A stretch of 64,000 bases of DNA from Pedobacter sp. BAL39 (GTDB lineage: Bacteria > Bacteroidota > Bacteroidia > Sphingobacteriales > Sphingobacteriaceae): assembly GCF_000170795.1 (NCBI RefSeq), contig NZ_ABCM01000014.1:83736-147735 (forward strand), written 5' to 3'. Both the position numbers and the translations under genes were made by a program. Positions 51,005-60,210 of the stretch are shown piece after piece. The notes beneath the pieces are model-generated. The model saw nothing but the letters and a program-made list of their open reading frames with translations. It did no database searches and had not been told where the DNA came from. Each line of letters opens with the position of its first letter. The first letter of the stretch is position 1.

Positions 51005-53866
51005 ATGAATTACTTTTACAAGGTTACGGCCTTCTGGCTGTTGCTCTTCTGTTCACTGAGCGCTCTGGCACAGGACAGGTCCAAAGAACAAAATCCACCA
51101 CCTCCTTTGCCTACGCGTGAAATCAGCGGTATTGTCAAAGATAGCACCGACCTCGGCGTAATCGGCGCTACGGTAAGCCTGACCTCAGATAAGGACACCC
51201 TGAAAACCAGCACCAACAGCGATGGTATTTTTGTATTCAAAGGTGTGAAGTCGGCCACCTACACCTTAACCGTGCAAAGCATTGGTTATACGGCGATGAA
51301 ACCTACCCGGTACAAACAGAATGACCTCATCCCAAGGATTGTCATGGATCCGATCGTGCTCAAAGAGGAGAAGAACGTGCTGAATGAGGTTGTCATCAAT
51401 GGAACACCCTCCATCACCTATAAAACAGATACCGTAGAGTATAAGGCCAGTGACTATGTGGTACGTAAGAATGCTACAGTGGACGAATTGCTGAAGAAGA
51501 TGGAAGGGATGGAAGTCGGGACAGATGGTTCACTCGTACACCAGGGGCAGTCCGTTACCCGGGCTAAGCTGAACGGAAAGGAATACCTGGGGGGAGATCT
51601 GGCGAATGCCATTAAAAACCTGCCTGCCGAGATTGTGGATAAGATTCAGGTGGTGGACGATTATGGCGACCAGGCCGCCCGTACCGGAGTAAAAGACGGA
51701 GATCCGGAGAAAATACTGAACATCACTACAAGAACGGATAAATCTGTTGGAAACATGCTCAACGTGAACGGTGGCGTGGGTAATGATGAGCGCTATGATG
51801 CCGGACTGTTTGGTACACGCATCAACCAGAACCAGCAGATTGGTCTGAATGCACGTTTGAACAATACCGTAAATGGGGTCGCCTCGTCAGGAGATAATGG
51901 AGGAGACAGCGGTGGTCGTGGTGGCCGTGGTGGCGGTGGCGGAGGGAATAACAACTCTGCGAGTGGCTCCGGGGGAACGACTACTACAGGAAATGGCTCT
52001 TTCAGCTACCGGGATATGCTTAGTAAAAAAGTGCAGATCAATATGAATTACGGCTACAACACGAGCAAAGTAAAATCTTATACCAATAGTACTGCACAGC
52101 GTTTTGCCGCCAATATTCCGGGGCTTGATACTGCCAACAATGTGACGTTTGAACAGCGAATGGGCTACACGAACAACACTACTAAAAATCATGATTTTAA
52201 ATTTGAGCTCGAAGCTAATTTAGACACTAGCAACTTCTTAAGGATTATTCCTACTTTCAAGTATAGCTCTACAAGCAATTCGAGGATTGATTCTACGTTT
52301 CAGGATGGCTTTAACCACCAGGATGAGTTCGGGAACAACGTGAGTACGAATACACGTCCTCAAATTGGTGCTTCTATATTTTATCAGCATATTTTTCAAA
52401 AACCAAGGAGGAATTTCTCTATTCAGGTCGACCTGAACAACAACGATCAGGAGCAGGAACAGATTCAGGATTCAAGATTTTTGTTTTACCAGGATGAAGC
52501 AGAAACAATTGTGAAAGATTCCCTGGTTAACAGGATCATCGCCCGTAAGAACCTGCAGAAGAATTATAGGGGAAGTCTGACTTTTGTAGAACCACTTACT
52601 GTGAATACACAGTTTGAGCTAAATGCTCAGGTTAACTATAATGGGTATGACAACAATGCCACTACACGTAACATTGGTGCCGATGGTAATTCAGCCATCA
52701 TAGATTCACTCAGCAATATTTACGATTATTCCTTTACACAGGGGCGCATTGCTTTAAATTATCGTTATGGTCTGAGTAACATGTCGAAGGTGCGTTTTTC
52801 AGTTGGGGTAACTGCAATACCTGCGGTTTTGAAAGGAAGTAAAGCAAGCCTGGGTACTTCACTAAACAGGACCAGCTTCAATATGGTACCGATTGCACGT
52901 TTTGAATATCTTTGGTCGAGGCAACACAAATTGTCTTTTAATTATTCCGGGAATGCTGCAGAGCCAACGTTTGATCAGATCCAGCCGGTTCGGGACGTTT
53001 CCAACCCGCAGAATCCTATCGTTGGTAATCCTGACCTGGCGGCGACCTTTACACATCGTCTCAGGGCTAACTATGACAACTACATCGCCAATTCCAAGTT
53101 AAACTACTCTGTCAATGTGGATGCCAGCAGAACCAATAATTCAGTCATTAGAAATGTGGTACAGATTGAAAATCCGATTGAGGGAATTACCAATAATTAC
53201 ATTAACGAAACCCGTTACCTGAATATGGATGGAGTATATCGAATCAACACAAACTATTCAGTAAGCAAACAGTTGAATGACAGGAAATATAACCTTGCAT
53301 TTAGTGGTTCCTATAATTTCGACCATCGTTTATCCATGACCAACAATGTGGAAAACGTAACAAACGTCTCCACATTTATCGAAAGATTCGGACCAAGGAT
53401 CAACCCGAATGAGTGGTTTGAAATTAATCCATATGTCTCTTACAATCATACAACGTCTACAAACAGTGTGCTTACTCAGGCGAATAATAAGACCAATACA
53501 GTAGCGCTGAACCTTGATGGACGCATTTATTTCTGGGACACATTTCTTTTCGGCTACAGCGCCAGTAAAAATTATGTCAATGGGATCAATGCCAACATCA
53601 CCAGCAATCCTTTCGTCATCAACGCATATATAGAAAAGGAATTTATGGAGCGCCGTGGTAAAGTTACTTTCCAGGCATTTGACCTTTTGAATCAAAATAA
53701 TTTTGTAAACAGGGAGATTTCAGATAATGCCATCATTGATACGAAATCCAATGCCCTGAGCCGCTATTTTATGCTCAGACTTAGCATGAGGTTACAGAAA
53801 TGGACCGGTGCAACAGGTCGCGGCGGCAGGGGAATCAACAGAAGAGGAGACGGCAGCTTTATGTAA
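51005..53866 (+). CDS. Outer membrane beta-barrel protein (TonB-receptor-like) with Gly-rich loop
   Basis: A 953-residue outer membrane protein. Signal peptide to about residue 22 (LSALAQ), a Pro-rich stretch, a carboxypeptidase-regulatory-like domain (about 38-120, ISGIVKDSTDLGVIGATVSL), a plug-like region (about 130-235, VDELLKKMEGMEVGTDGSLVHQGQSV then IVDKIQVVDDYGDQAAR) and a large OMP_b-brl_3-type barrel. A Gly/Asn/Ser-rich insert sits at about 297-328 (GGRGGRGGGGGGNNNS). The C-terminus is GRGGRGINRRGDGS. Such proteins lack the siderophore receptor signature and are of unknown substrate. A terminator follows. Confidence 0.85.
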   Translation: MNYFYKVTAFWLLLFCSLSALAQDRSKEQNPPPPLPTREISGIVKDSTDLGVIGATVSLTSDKDTLKTSTNSDGIFVFKGVKSATYTLTVQSIGYTAMKPTRYKQNDLIPRIVMDPIVLKEEKNVLNEVVINGTPSITYKTDTVEYKASDYVVRKNATVDELLKKMEGMEVGTDGSLVHQGQSVTRAKLNGKEYLGGDLANAIKNLPAEIVDKIQVVDDYGDQAARTGVKDGDPEKILNITTRTDKSVGNMLNVNGGVGNDERYDAGLFGTRINQNQQIGLNARLNNTVNGVASSGDNGGDSGGRGGRGGGGGGNNNSASGSGGTTTTGNGSFSYRDMLSKKVQINMNYGYNTSKVKSYTNSTAQRFAANIPGLDTANNVTFEQRMGYTNNTTKNHDFKFELEANLDTSNFLRIIPTFKYSSTSNSRIDSTFQDGFNHQDEFGNNVSTNTRPQIGASIFYQHIFQKPRRNFSIQVDLNNNDQEQEQIQDSRFLFYQDEAETIVKDSLVNRIIARKNLQKNYRGSLTFVEPLTVNTQFELNAQVNYNGYDNNATTRNIGADGNSAIIDSLSNIYDYSFTQGRIALNYRYGLSNMSKVRFSVGVTAIPAVLKGSKASLGTSLNRTSFNMVPIARFEYLWSRQHKLSFNYSGNAAEPTFDQIQPVRDVSNPQNPIVGNPDLAATFTHRLRANYDNYIANSKLNYSVNVDASRTNNSVIRNVVQIENPIEGITNNYINETRYLNMDGVYRINTNYSVSKQLNDRKYNLAFSGSYNFDHRLSMTNNVENVTNVSTFIERFGPRINPNEWFEINPYVSYNHTTSTNSVLTQANNKTNTVALNLDGRIYFWDTFLFGYSASKNYVNGINANITSNPFVINAYIEKEFMERRGKVTFQAFDLLNQNNFVNREISDNAIIDTKSNALSRYFMLRLSMRLQKWTGATGRGGRGINRRGDGSFM

Positions 53867-53893
53867 CATTTGGCAGATCTGATAATAAATGGT

Positions 53894-53937
53894 AAATTCC
53901 GTATCCTGTCACCAGACGCGATACGGAATTTTTTTTA
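53894..53937 (+). terminator. Intrinsic terminator
   Basis: A perfect 12-bp stem (53894-53905 with 53920-53931) around a 14-base loop, then a T tract. It follows the barrel protein gene and precedes the PUL sensor gene. Confidence 0.92.
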
Positions 53938-53951
53938 TTAACTAACCATTT

Positions 53952-56861
53952 ATGAACCGGGCTTTACTTGTGATCGCATTTTTGTGCGTTGGATATTTTG
54001 GATATGGACAGGATCAGATTGCCAGTCCGCAGATATTAAACTATACCAATGAACAGTATAAAGCCGGCATCCAGAACTGGGATGTTGCGCAGGGCAAAAA
54101 TGGCATCCTTTACTTCGGGAATAACGAAGGGCTGCTGACCTTTAACGGCACCTTCTGGAACCTGGACCGTCTGCCCAATTTTACTGCGGTGAGGTCTGTA
54201 GAGATCGATGATAAAAATAGAATCTTTGTAGGCGGACAAGATGAGGCGGGTTATTTCTTTCCCGATCAGCGGGGAATATTAAAATACCATTCCATCATTC
54301 CACTGATCCCAAAAAAATACAGGAAGTTTGCCGATATCTGGAATGTATGCATCCTGAATGATGAGGTGATTTTCAGGACCACCAATGCCATCATTCACTA
54401 TAAGGACAATGGCGTGCGTGTCTATCAGCCGGAGGTTTCCTGGGAGTTTGCAGGACAGGCCAATAACCAGCTGTTCGCACATTCAAAAGGTAAAGGCCTG
54501 ATGGTTTACGACAGAAATGCCTGGAAGCCCTACTGCACGGATCCCGTATTGAACAAGTCGGCAATTACCGCCATCATGGAGTACCATAAAGATACGCTAC
54601 TGGTGTCCACGCTGAAGAATGGGCTGTTCCTGATGTACGACCGTAAGCTGGTCCCGAAGAAGACCAGTCTGGATCCGGTGTTCTACAGCGACCGGATTTA
54701 TTATGCCAGCCGTATTGATGCGGAACGTTATCTGATCGGCACCACCTCGGGAGGAGTAATGATGATGCACAAAGATGGCCGCCTGATCCAGCGTTATACC
54801 TATCGTGATGGCCTGCAGAATAACAATGTACGTGGCTGCATCACGGATGCGAACATGAACCTCTGGCTTGCCCTGGATGATGGGATCGATTATGTGGCCA
54901 TCAATAGCGCGGTGAAGAACATCTTCCCTGACCGCAATAAACAGATTACCAGTTACGCGATCTGCAACTTCAATGAACGTTTATATATTGGCACCTCGAA
55001 CGGCCTTTATGTAACCTCGTTGGAGCCCGGTGCGTCAGACTTCAGCTTTTCCAGGGGGGTGTTTAAGGAAGTGAGCAATACCAAGGGGCAGGTCTGGAGC
55101 CTGATGGAGCTGAACCATCAGCTGGTGATGGGGCATGAAGATGGTTTTTTCAGGATTGACAAGGAGCAGGGACACCAGATTTACCAGGTTCCGGGAACAT
55201 GGCTTTTCGAGCCCGCATCCAGCATCTCTCCGTCGGCGGATGTCATCGCAGGAACTTACCTGGGCCTTCAGAAAATAGGCTACCGGGATGGGACATTCAG
55301 CAATGGAGGTAAGGTTCAGGGGATTACAGAGTCACTGCGCTTCATTGCCTTTGACGACAACAACGTCCTTTGGGCATCACATCCTTACCATGGGGTGTAC
55401 CGCATGCTGCTTTCACCGGACTTTAAAACCATTCAGAAACTATCTGTTTACACCCATAAACAAGGTTTGCCTTCCTTATTGTACAACTACGTTTTTAAAA
55501 TCAGGAATAAGATCGTCATTGCCGCAGAGAACGGCGTATATGAATTTAACGCCGCAAAGAATGTTTTTCAACCTTTTGCACTGTTGAACAGTGCTTTGAA
55601 AGGCATGCCCATTCAATACCTCAAGGAAGACGTGAAAGGCAACGTTTGGTTTGTATCCAATAAGAAGGTAGGGATCATGGATTTCAGTAATGCTGCTGAT
55701 GGACACCCTTATACCATACATTATTTTCCGCAGCTGGATGGCAAGGTGGTGGGAGGCTTTGAGAGCATCTATTTCATGAACAGTGAAAATGTGTTTATTG
55801 GAGCCAATAAGGGGGCTTACCACCTCAACTATGCGAAGTACCTCCAGAACGCATCGCGACCAAAGGTGCTGATTGGGAAGGTGAGCATCTCCGGGGAAAC
55901 CGATAGCGTCATCTTTGGCGGCTACTTCATGAAAAACAACCAGGTAGTTGACCACCAGTATACCGATTCGGTATTGCGCTTGCCAAACAGGTATAATTCC
56001 CTTCATTTTGAATACTCCTCAACTTTGTTTGAGCATCAGAAGAACATTGAATATACGTACCAGCTGAAAGGATTTGACAGAGACTGGTCGCCCTGGGCAG
56101 GAAAAAGCGAAAAGGACTATACCAACCTTCCTGCAGGCAAATATACGTTCATGGTGAAGGCCAGGAACAGTGTCGGCAACGAATCTGACGTGGTATCTTA
56201 TACCTTCGAGGTCTTTCCGGCATGGTATGTCAGCATCTGGATGAACCTGCTGTATTTTATTATCGTGGGGGTAGTCATTTATCTTTTCTTTAAATGGCAG
56301 CGGAAGAAACACCTGGAGGCGCAGCAGAAGCTCAGCTACCTCCATCAGCTGGAGCTGGACCGCTCGGAAAAGGAAATTGTGCGTCTGGAGTATGAGAAGC
56401 TTGAGGCCGATGTCAATTACAAAAACAGGGAGCTGTCGACCATGACGATGCACCTTGTGCAGCGTGGAAAGGTACTGGCGAGGATCAAGGAGGTGATCTC
56501 CACGGTAATCAAGAACAATGACATCAGCGATAGCTCCTCCAGTTTCCGCCACCTGATCCGGCTGATCCGCGATGTGGAGAAGAGCGACGAAGACTGGGAC
56601 AACTTTTCTATGCACTTTAACACATTGAATGCCGACTTTTTCAATAAAATCAGAGACCGGTTTCCTGACCTCACCCCAAATGAGCTGAAGCTGGCCGCTT
56701 ACCTCAAAATGAACCTGAGCACTAAAGAAATTGCCCAGATGATGAACATTACTACTAAAGCAGTCGAAGTAGGCCGCTACCGGCTCAGGAAAAAACTGCA
56801 TTTACATTCCGAAATCAATCTTTATGATTTTCTTATTTCGATATCGAGGAATGAGGGGTGA
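53952..56861 (+). CDS. Membrane-tethered sensor: beta-propeller, Y_Y_Y domain, coiled coil, LuxR-type HTH
   Basis: A 969-residue one-component regulator. Signal peptide to about 20, then a periplasmic beta-propeller (about 25-650) built of two-component-regulator-type repeats (NGILYFGNNEGLLTFNGTFW; LWLALDDGIDYVAI; ERLYIGTSNGLYV). A Y_Y_Y domain (about 690-755, YTYQLKGFDRDWSPW; NLPAGKYTFMVKARN), one membrane helix (about 757-780, IWMNLLYFIIVGVVIYLFF), a long coiled coil (about 785-835) and a C-terminal LuxR-like helix-turn-helix (about 905-965, LTPNELKLAAYLKMNLSTKEIAQMM) follow. There is no histidine kinase or receiver domain, so ligand binding must act directly through the membrane on the DNA-binding domain. 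It precedes a SusC, SusD, GH30, GH5 cluster and is its likely activator. Confidence 0.92.
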   Translation: MNRALLVIAFLCVGYFGYGQDQIASPQILNYTNEQYKAGIQNWDVAQGKNGILYFGNNEGLLTFNGTFWNLDRLPNFTAVRSVEIDDKNRIFVGGQDEAGYFFPDQRGILKYHSIIPLIPKKYRKFADIWNVCILNDEVIFRTTNAIIHYKDNGVRVYQPEVSWEFAGQANNQLFAHSKGKGLMVYDRNAWKPYCTDPVLNKSAITAIMEYHKDTLLVSTLKNGLFLMYDRKLVPKKTSLDPVFYSDRIYYASRIDAERYLIGTTSGGVMMMHKDGRLIQRYTYRDGLQNNNVRGCITDANMNLWLALDDGIDYVAINSAVKNIFPDRNKQITSYAICNFNERLYIGTSNGLYVTSLEPGASDFSFSRGVFKEVSNTKGQVWSLMELNHQLVMGHEDGFFRIDKEQGHQIYQVPGTWLFEPASSISPSADVIAGTYLGLQKIGYRDGTFSNGGKVQGITESLRFIAFDDNNVLWASHPYHGVYRMLLSPDFKTIQKLSVYTHKQGLPSLLYNYVFKIRNKIVIAAENGVYEFNAAKNVFQPFALLNSALKGMPIQYLKEDVKGNVWFVSNKKVGIMDFSNAADGHPYTIHYFPQLDGKVVGGFESIYFMNSENVFIGANKGAYHLNYAKYLQNASRPKVLIGKVSISGETDSVIFGGYFMKNNQVVDHQYTDSVLRLPNRYNSLHFEYSSTLFEHQKNIEYTYQLKGFDRDWSPWAGKSEKDYTNLPAGKYTFMVKARNSVGNESDVVSYTFEVFPAWYVSIWMNLLYFIIVGVVIYLFFKWQRKKHLEAQQKLSYLHQLELDRSEKEIVRLEYEKLEADVNYKNRELSTMTMHLVQRGKVLARIKEVISTVIKNNDISDSSSSFRHLIRLIRDVEKSDEDWDNFSMHFNTLNADFFNKIRDRFPDLTPNELKLAAYLKMNLSTKEIAQMMNITTKAVEVGRYRLRKKLHLHSEINLYDFLISISRNEG

Positions 56862-56904
56862 TGTGTTTTGTGAATAAGTTGATTGTTAGTGTTTTATGAT
56901 TCTT

Positions 56905-56981
56905 TTGTAGTGTTGTTGTAGGGGCTGTAATTCACCGTTGTTAAGTTTTTTTAAGCCCTTGTAGTGGCGGTGTAGGGCCGG
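56905..56981 (+). promoter_or_regulatory. Duplicated paired TGTAG half-sites; candidate operator of the PUL
   Basis: TTGTAGTGTTGTTGTAGGG (56905-56923) holds two TTGTAG half-sites 11 bp apart. A related copy, TTGTAGTGGCGGTGTAGGG (56959-56977), holds two TGTAG half-sites with the same 11-bp step. The copies start 54 bp apart (about five helical turns). The second ends about 34 bp before the susC -7 element, the usual place for an activator. Confidence 0.55.
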
Positions 56982-57010
56982 TATTTCATACGGATCTCTG
57001 ATCATCGCTG

Positions 57011-57018
57011 TAGCTTTG
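57011..57018 (+). promoter_or_regulatory. Putative -7 element of the susC promoter
   Basis: TAGCTTTG is a full TAnnTTTG match, 65 bases before the susC ATG. No clear -33 TTG was seen, which suits an activator-dependent promoter. Confidence 0.5.
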
Positions 57019-57083
57019 ATTTAGCCGCGGTAGCCATACCGAAGCGAACAAACCAAATATTAACCAAATATAAATTTCATCGT

Positions 57084-60000
57084 ATGAAAAGAAGTATTAC
57101 TCTGATTTTCTTCGTTTGCTGTTTACTTGTCTCGCCATTTGCCATCATGGCGCAGGACATTACAGTAACGGGTAAGGTAACGGATAAGGCTGAGGGCAAA
57201 CCCCTTCCCGGCGCTACCGTAAAAGTACAGGGCACCACAAAGGCGACAGTAACTGATGCCTCCGGTAGCTTTAGGATTGTCGCTCCCTCCGGAGCAAAAT
57301 TAACCATTAGTATTCTGGGAATGACCACGCAGACGGTAACCGTCAGCGGCACACAACCCATCAACGTGTCTATGGAAGGAGATGTCACTGCGCTGGGAGA
57401 GGTGCTGGTCATTGGTTACGGTACACAGAAGAAAAGCCTGAACACCGGCGCCATCTCGTCCATTAAGGCAGATGACTTAAAAACGGTTTCCTCAGGTAGG
57501 ATCGACCAGGCCCTGCAGGGCAGGACTGCCGGGGTGACCGTCTTGCCCAATTCTGGTGCACCAGGGGCAGGGATGAGCATCCGCATCAGGGGCGCAGGGT
57601 CCAGCAGGAGCTCTGAGCCACTGTATATTGTGGATGGAGTGCGGGCCGGAGGTATTGAATACCTGGACCCTTCGGAGATTAGTAACATCGAGATCCTGAA
57701 AGATGCGGCATCCGCGGCCATCTATGGATCTGAAGGTGCGAATGGTGTTGTCATCATTACCACTAAAACAGGTAAGTCTAATACTGCAGTGATCAATTAT
57801 AGCTATCAGTATGGCAGTCAGACTGCACGTGATGTCGTCAATGGCATGAACCCCCTCCAGTATCAGCAATACCTGGCTGAAGCCGGCCTTGTTGGTCCGA
57901 CAGTAGCACAGGCAGAAGCAGCAGGTGCAGGTACCGACTGGGCGAAGGAGGTTTTTCAGACGGCCCCTTTACAACACCATACGTTGAACTTCAGCGGAGG
58001 CTCGGAGAAGTCGACCTACCTCATCGGGATGAATTATTTTACACAGGAAGGAATCATTGGCGGCGACAAGTCTAAATTTGACAGGATCACCGTCAGGATC
58101 AACTCCGACCATAAGATGAAGTCCTGGCTGAATATTGGGGAACGCCTTTCTTATTCCAATTTTACCAGCAGAGGGCTTTCCGAAAATACAGAGTATGGCT
58201 CTGTAGTAGGCAGCATGCTGGCTTACGACCCCTTAACCCCTGTCGTTTATACAGGCGCACTACCTGCGCATGTTCAGGCAGCCATCAATAACCCATTGGT
58301 AAAAGATGGCAACGGCAATTACTATGGCATCTCCCCATATGTGCAGGGAGAATATGGCAACCCACTGGCGATGATCTCACAGGCCAATGGCAGGACAAAC
58401 CAGAACAAACTTGTCGGTAACGTTTTTGCGGAGGTAGAGCCCATTGCAGGTCTGAAGTTCACCACCCGCTTTGGTATCGATGCAGCATTTGTGAGAAACC
58501 ATGAGTGGTTCCCTAAAAACTGGTACTCCAGTGAAAAGTCCAACTCCATCACCAATGGTAAAGACTATCAGCGCAACTACTTCAACTGGCAGTGGGAGAA
58601 TTTCGTTACCTATAACAAAAAGGTAGCCGAGCATAACTTCACCGTGCTGGCGGGTACTTCTGCAATCAAGCGGATGTACAACAACATCGAAGGAAGTTAT
58701 TCCAATATCTTCAAGGAAGAAGACAAATGGGCTTATCCTGATTTTGTGCAGGACACTGAAGATAAACTGGCTAAAATCAATGGCCAGTACAACGTGACCA
58801 CACTGCAATCTTATTATGGCAGGTTACTATACGACTACAAAGACAAATACCTTTTTGCGGCTACCGTACGCTGGGACGGTTCGTCCATGTTTCCTTCTGA
58901 TGGACGCTGGGCTACCTTCCCATCACTTTCTGCAGGATGGAACATTTCCAATGAAGATTTTTACAACAACTCCGGCATTGCCAAAACGGTTAGTTACGCC
59001 AAGCTGCGGGCCAGCTGGGGCCAGAATGGTAGCCTCTCCAATGTGGGCATTGGCTCATGGCAGCCCTTCATCGGACAAGGTCAGCGTTATACCGATGGTG
59101 ATGGCAACTTTATCCTCGGTGCAGCACCAACCAACCTGGCCAACAATGACCTGAGGTGGGAGACCAGTGAGCAGCTGGACTTCGGACTGGACCTTCGTTT
59201 GTTTAACAACAGGTTAGGGTTTACCACAGACTACTTCAAGAAAACGACGAAAGACCTGATCACTGCAGGGGCCGCCCCTTTCTTTGCGGGGAACATCCTC
59301 AATGATGTGAACAGTGGAAATGTAGTCAATAAAGGCTGGGAGTTTGAGCTTTCCTACAACAATGGTGGAGAGCGTGCTTTTAAATATGAAGTTGCCCTGA
59401 ACCTGAGTGCCATCAACAACAAGGTAACCAAAACCAACCCATTATATCCGATCATCCAGGGCGCTGGTGTAGGTACAGGATGGAATGCCACCAGGTTTGA
59501 ACGCGACCTTCCGGTATGGTATTTCTACGGATATAAAACCGATGGCATCTTCCAGAACCAGGCAGAAATCAACCAGTACATTTCAGATAATGGGCTGACT
59601 GGATATGCGCCGAAACCTGGCGACCCGCGTTTTGTGGATGTGAATGGCGATGGAGCGATCAGCCCTACCGACCAGACCAATATCGGTGATGCTTTCCCTG
59701 ACTTTACTTATGGCGCAAGGATCAACCTGAGCTATAAAGGTTTTGACCTTTTGGCTTTCTTACAAGGCTCGCAGGGCAATGACGTACTGATGGGTTTTGT
59801 ACGCAACGACAGACGTACGGCGAATAAACCTGACTTCTTCTTTACCGACAGGTGGAGTGGTGAGGGTACCACCAACACGTTTTTCTCTGCAAATCCGGAC
59901 TCCAGGTCTTACAATAGTGACATGATGATTTTTGATGGATCATTTGCAAAAATCCGTCAGCTGCAATTGGGCTATACGTTGCCGAATGCCATCACCAATA

Positions 60001-60176
60001 AAATCAGTGTTCAGAATGTGAGGTTATATGTTTCTCTGGATGATTACTTCGTGTTTACCGACTACAAAGGATTGGATCCTGAAGGTGGAAATAACGGCGG
60101 AAACAGTGTGGGTATCGACAGAGGTGCTTATCCGACGCCGCGAAAAGCCTTGTTTGGCGTATCCTTTACTTTCTAA
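57084..60176 (+). CDS. SusC/RagA TonB-linked transporter of a polysaccharide locus
   Basis: A 1030-residue outer membrane transporter. Signal peptide to about residue 24 (AIMAQ), a carboxypeptidase-regulatory-like domain (about 27-105, ITVTGKVTDKAEGKPLPGATVKVQG in part), the SusC-typical GYGTQKKSLNTGAIS, a plug with LYIVDGVRAGGIEYLDPS and YGSEGANGVVIITTK, and a barrel ending in FGVSFTF. It lacks the STN domain present in the first SusC, which fits control by the LuxR-type sensor encoded upstream instead of by sigma/FecR. susD follows after 34 bases. Confidence 0.95.
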   Translation: MKRSITLIFFVCCLLVSPFAIMAQDITVTGKVTDKAEGKPLPGATVKVQGTTKATVTDASGSFRIVAPSGAKLTISILGMTTQTVTVSGTQPINVSMEGDVTALGEVLVIGYGTQKKSLNTGAISSIKADDLKTVSSGRIDQALQGRTAGVTVLPNSGAPGAGMSIRIRGAGSSRSSEPLYIVDGVRAGGIEYLDPSEISNIEILKDAASAAIYGSEGANGVVIITTKTGKSNTAVINYSYQYGSQTARDVVNGMNPLQYQQYLAEAGLVGPTVAQAEAAGAGTDWAKEVFQTAPLQHHTLNFSGGSEKSTYLIGMNYFTQEGIIGGDKSKFDRITVRINSDHKMKSWLNIGERLSYSNFTSRGLSENTEYGSVVGSMLAYDPLTPVVYTGALPAHVQAAINNPLVKDGNGNYYGISPYVQGEYGNPLAMISQANGRTNQNKLVGNVFAEVEPIAGLKFTTRFGIDAAFVRNHEWFPKNWYSSEKSNSITNGKDYQRNYFNWQWENFVTYNKKVAEHNFTVLAGTSAIKRMYNNIEGSYSNIFKEEDKWAYPDFVQDTEDKLAKINGQYNVTTLQSYYGRLLYDYKDKYLFAATVRWDGSSMFPSDGRWATFPSLSAGWNISNEDFYNNSGIAKTVSYAKLRASWGQNGSLSNVGIGSWQPFIGQGQRYTDGDGNFILGAAPTNLANNDLRWETSEQLDFGLDLRLFNNRLGFTTDYFKKTTKDLITAGAAPFFAGNILNDVNSGNVVNKGWEFELSYNNGGERAFKYEVALNLSAINNKVTKTNPLYPIIQGAGVGTGWNATRFERDLPVWYFYGYKTDGIFQNQAEINQYISDNGLTGYAPKPGDPRFVDVNGDGAISPTDQTNIGDAFPDFTYGARINLSYKGFDLLAFLQGSQGNDVLMGFVRNDRRTANKPDFFFTDRWSGEGTTNTFFSANPDSRSYNSDMMIFDGSFAKIRQLQLGYTLPNAITNKISVQNVRLYVSLDDYFVFTDYKGLDPEGGNNGGNSVGIDRGAYPTPRKALFGVSFTF

Positions 60177-60210
60177 TCATTAGGGGTTTAAGTATTTAAA
60201 TAGAATCAAG

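Noticed and set aside
56019..56801. 260-codon minus-strand frame
   Set aside because: Antisense to the Y_Y_Y, membrane and HTH region of the sensor gene; no domain or signal recognised.
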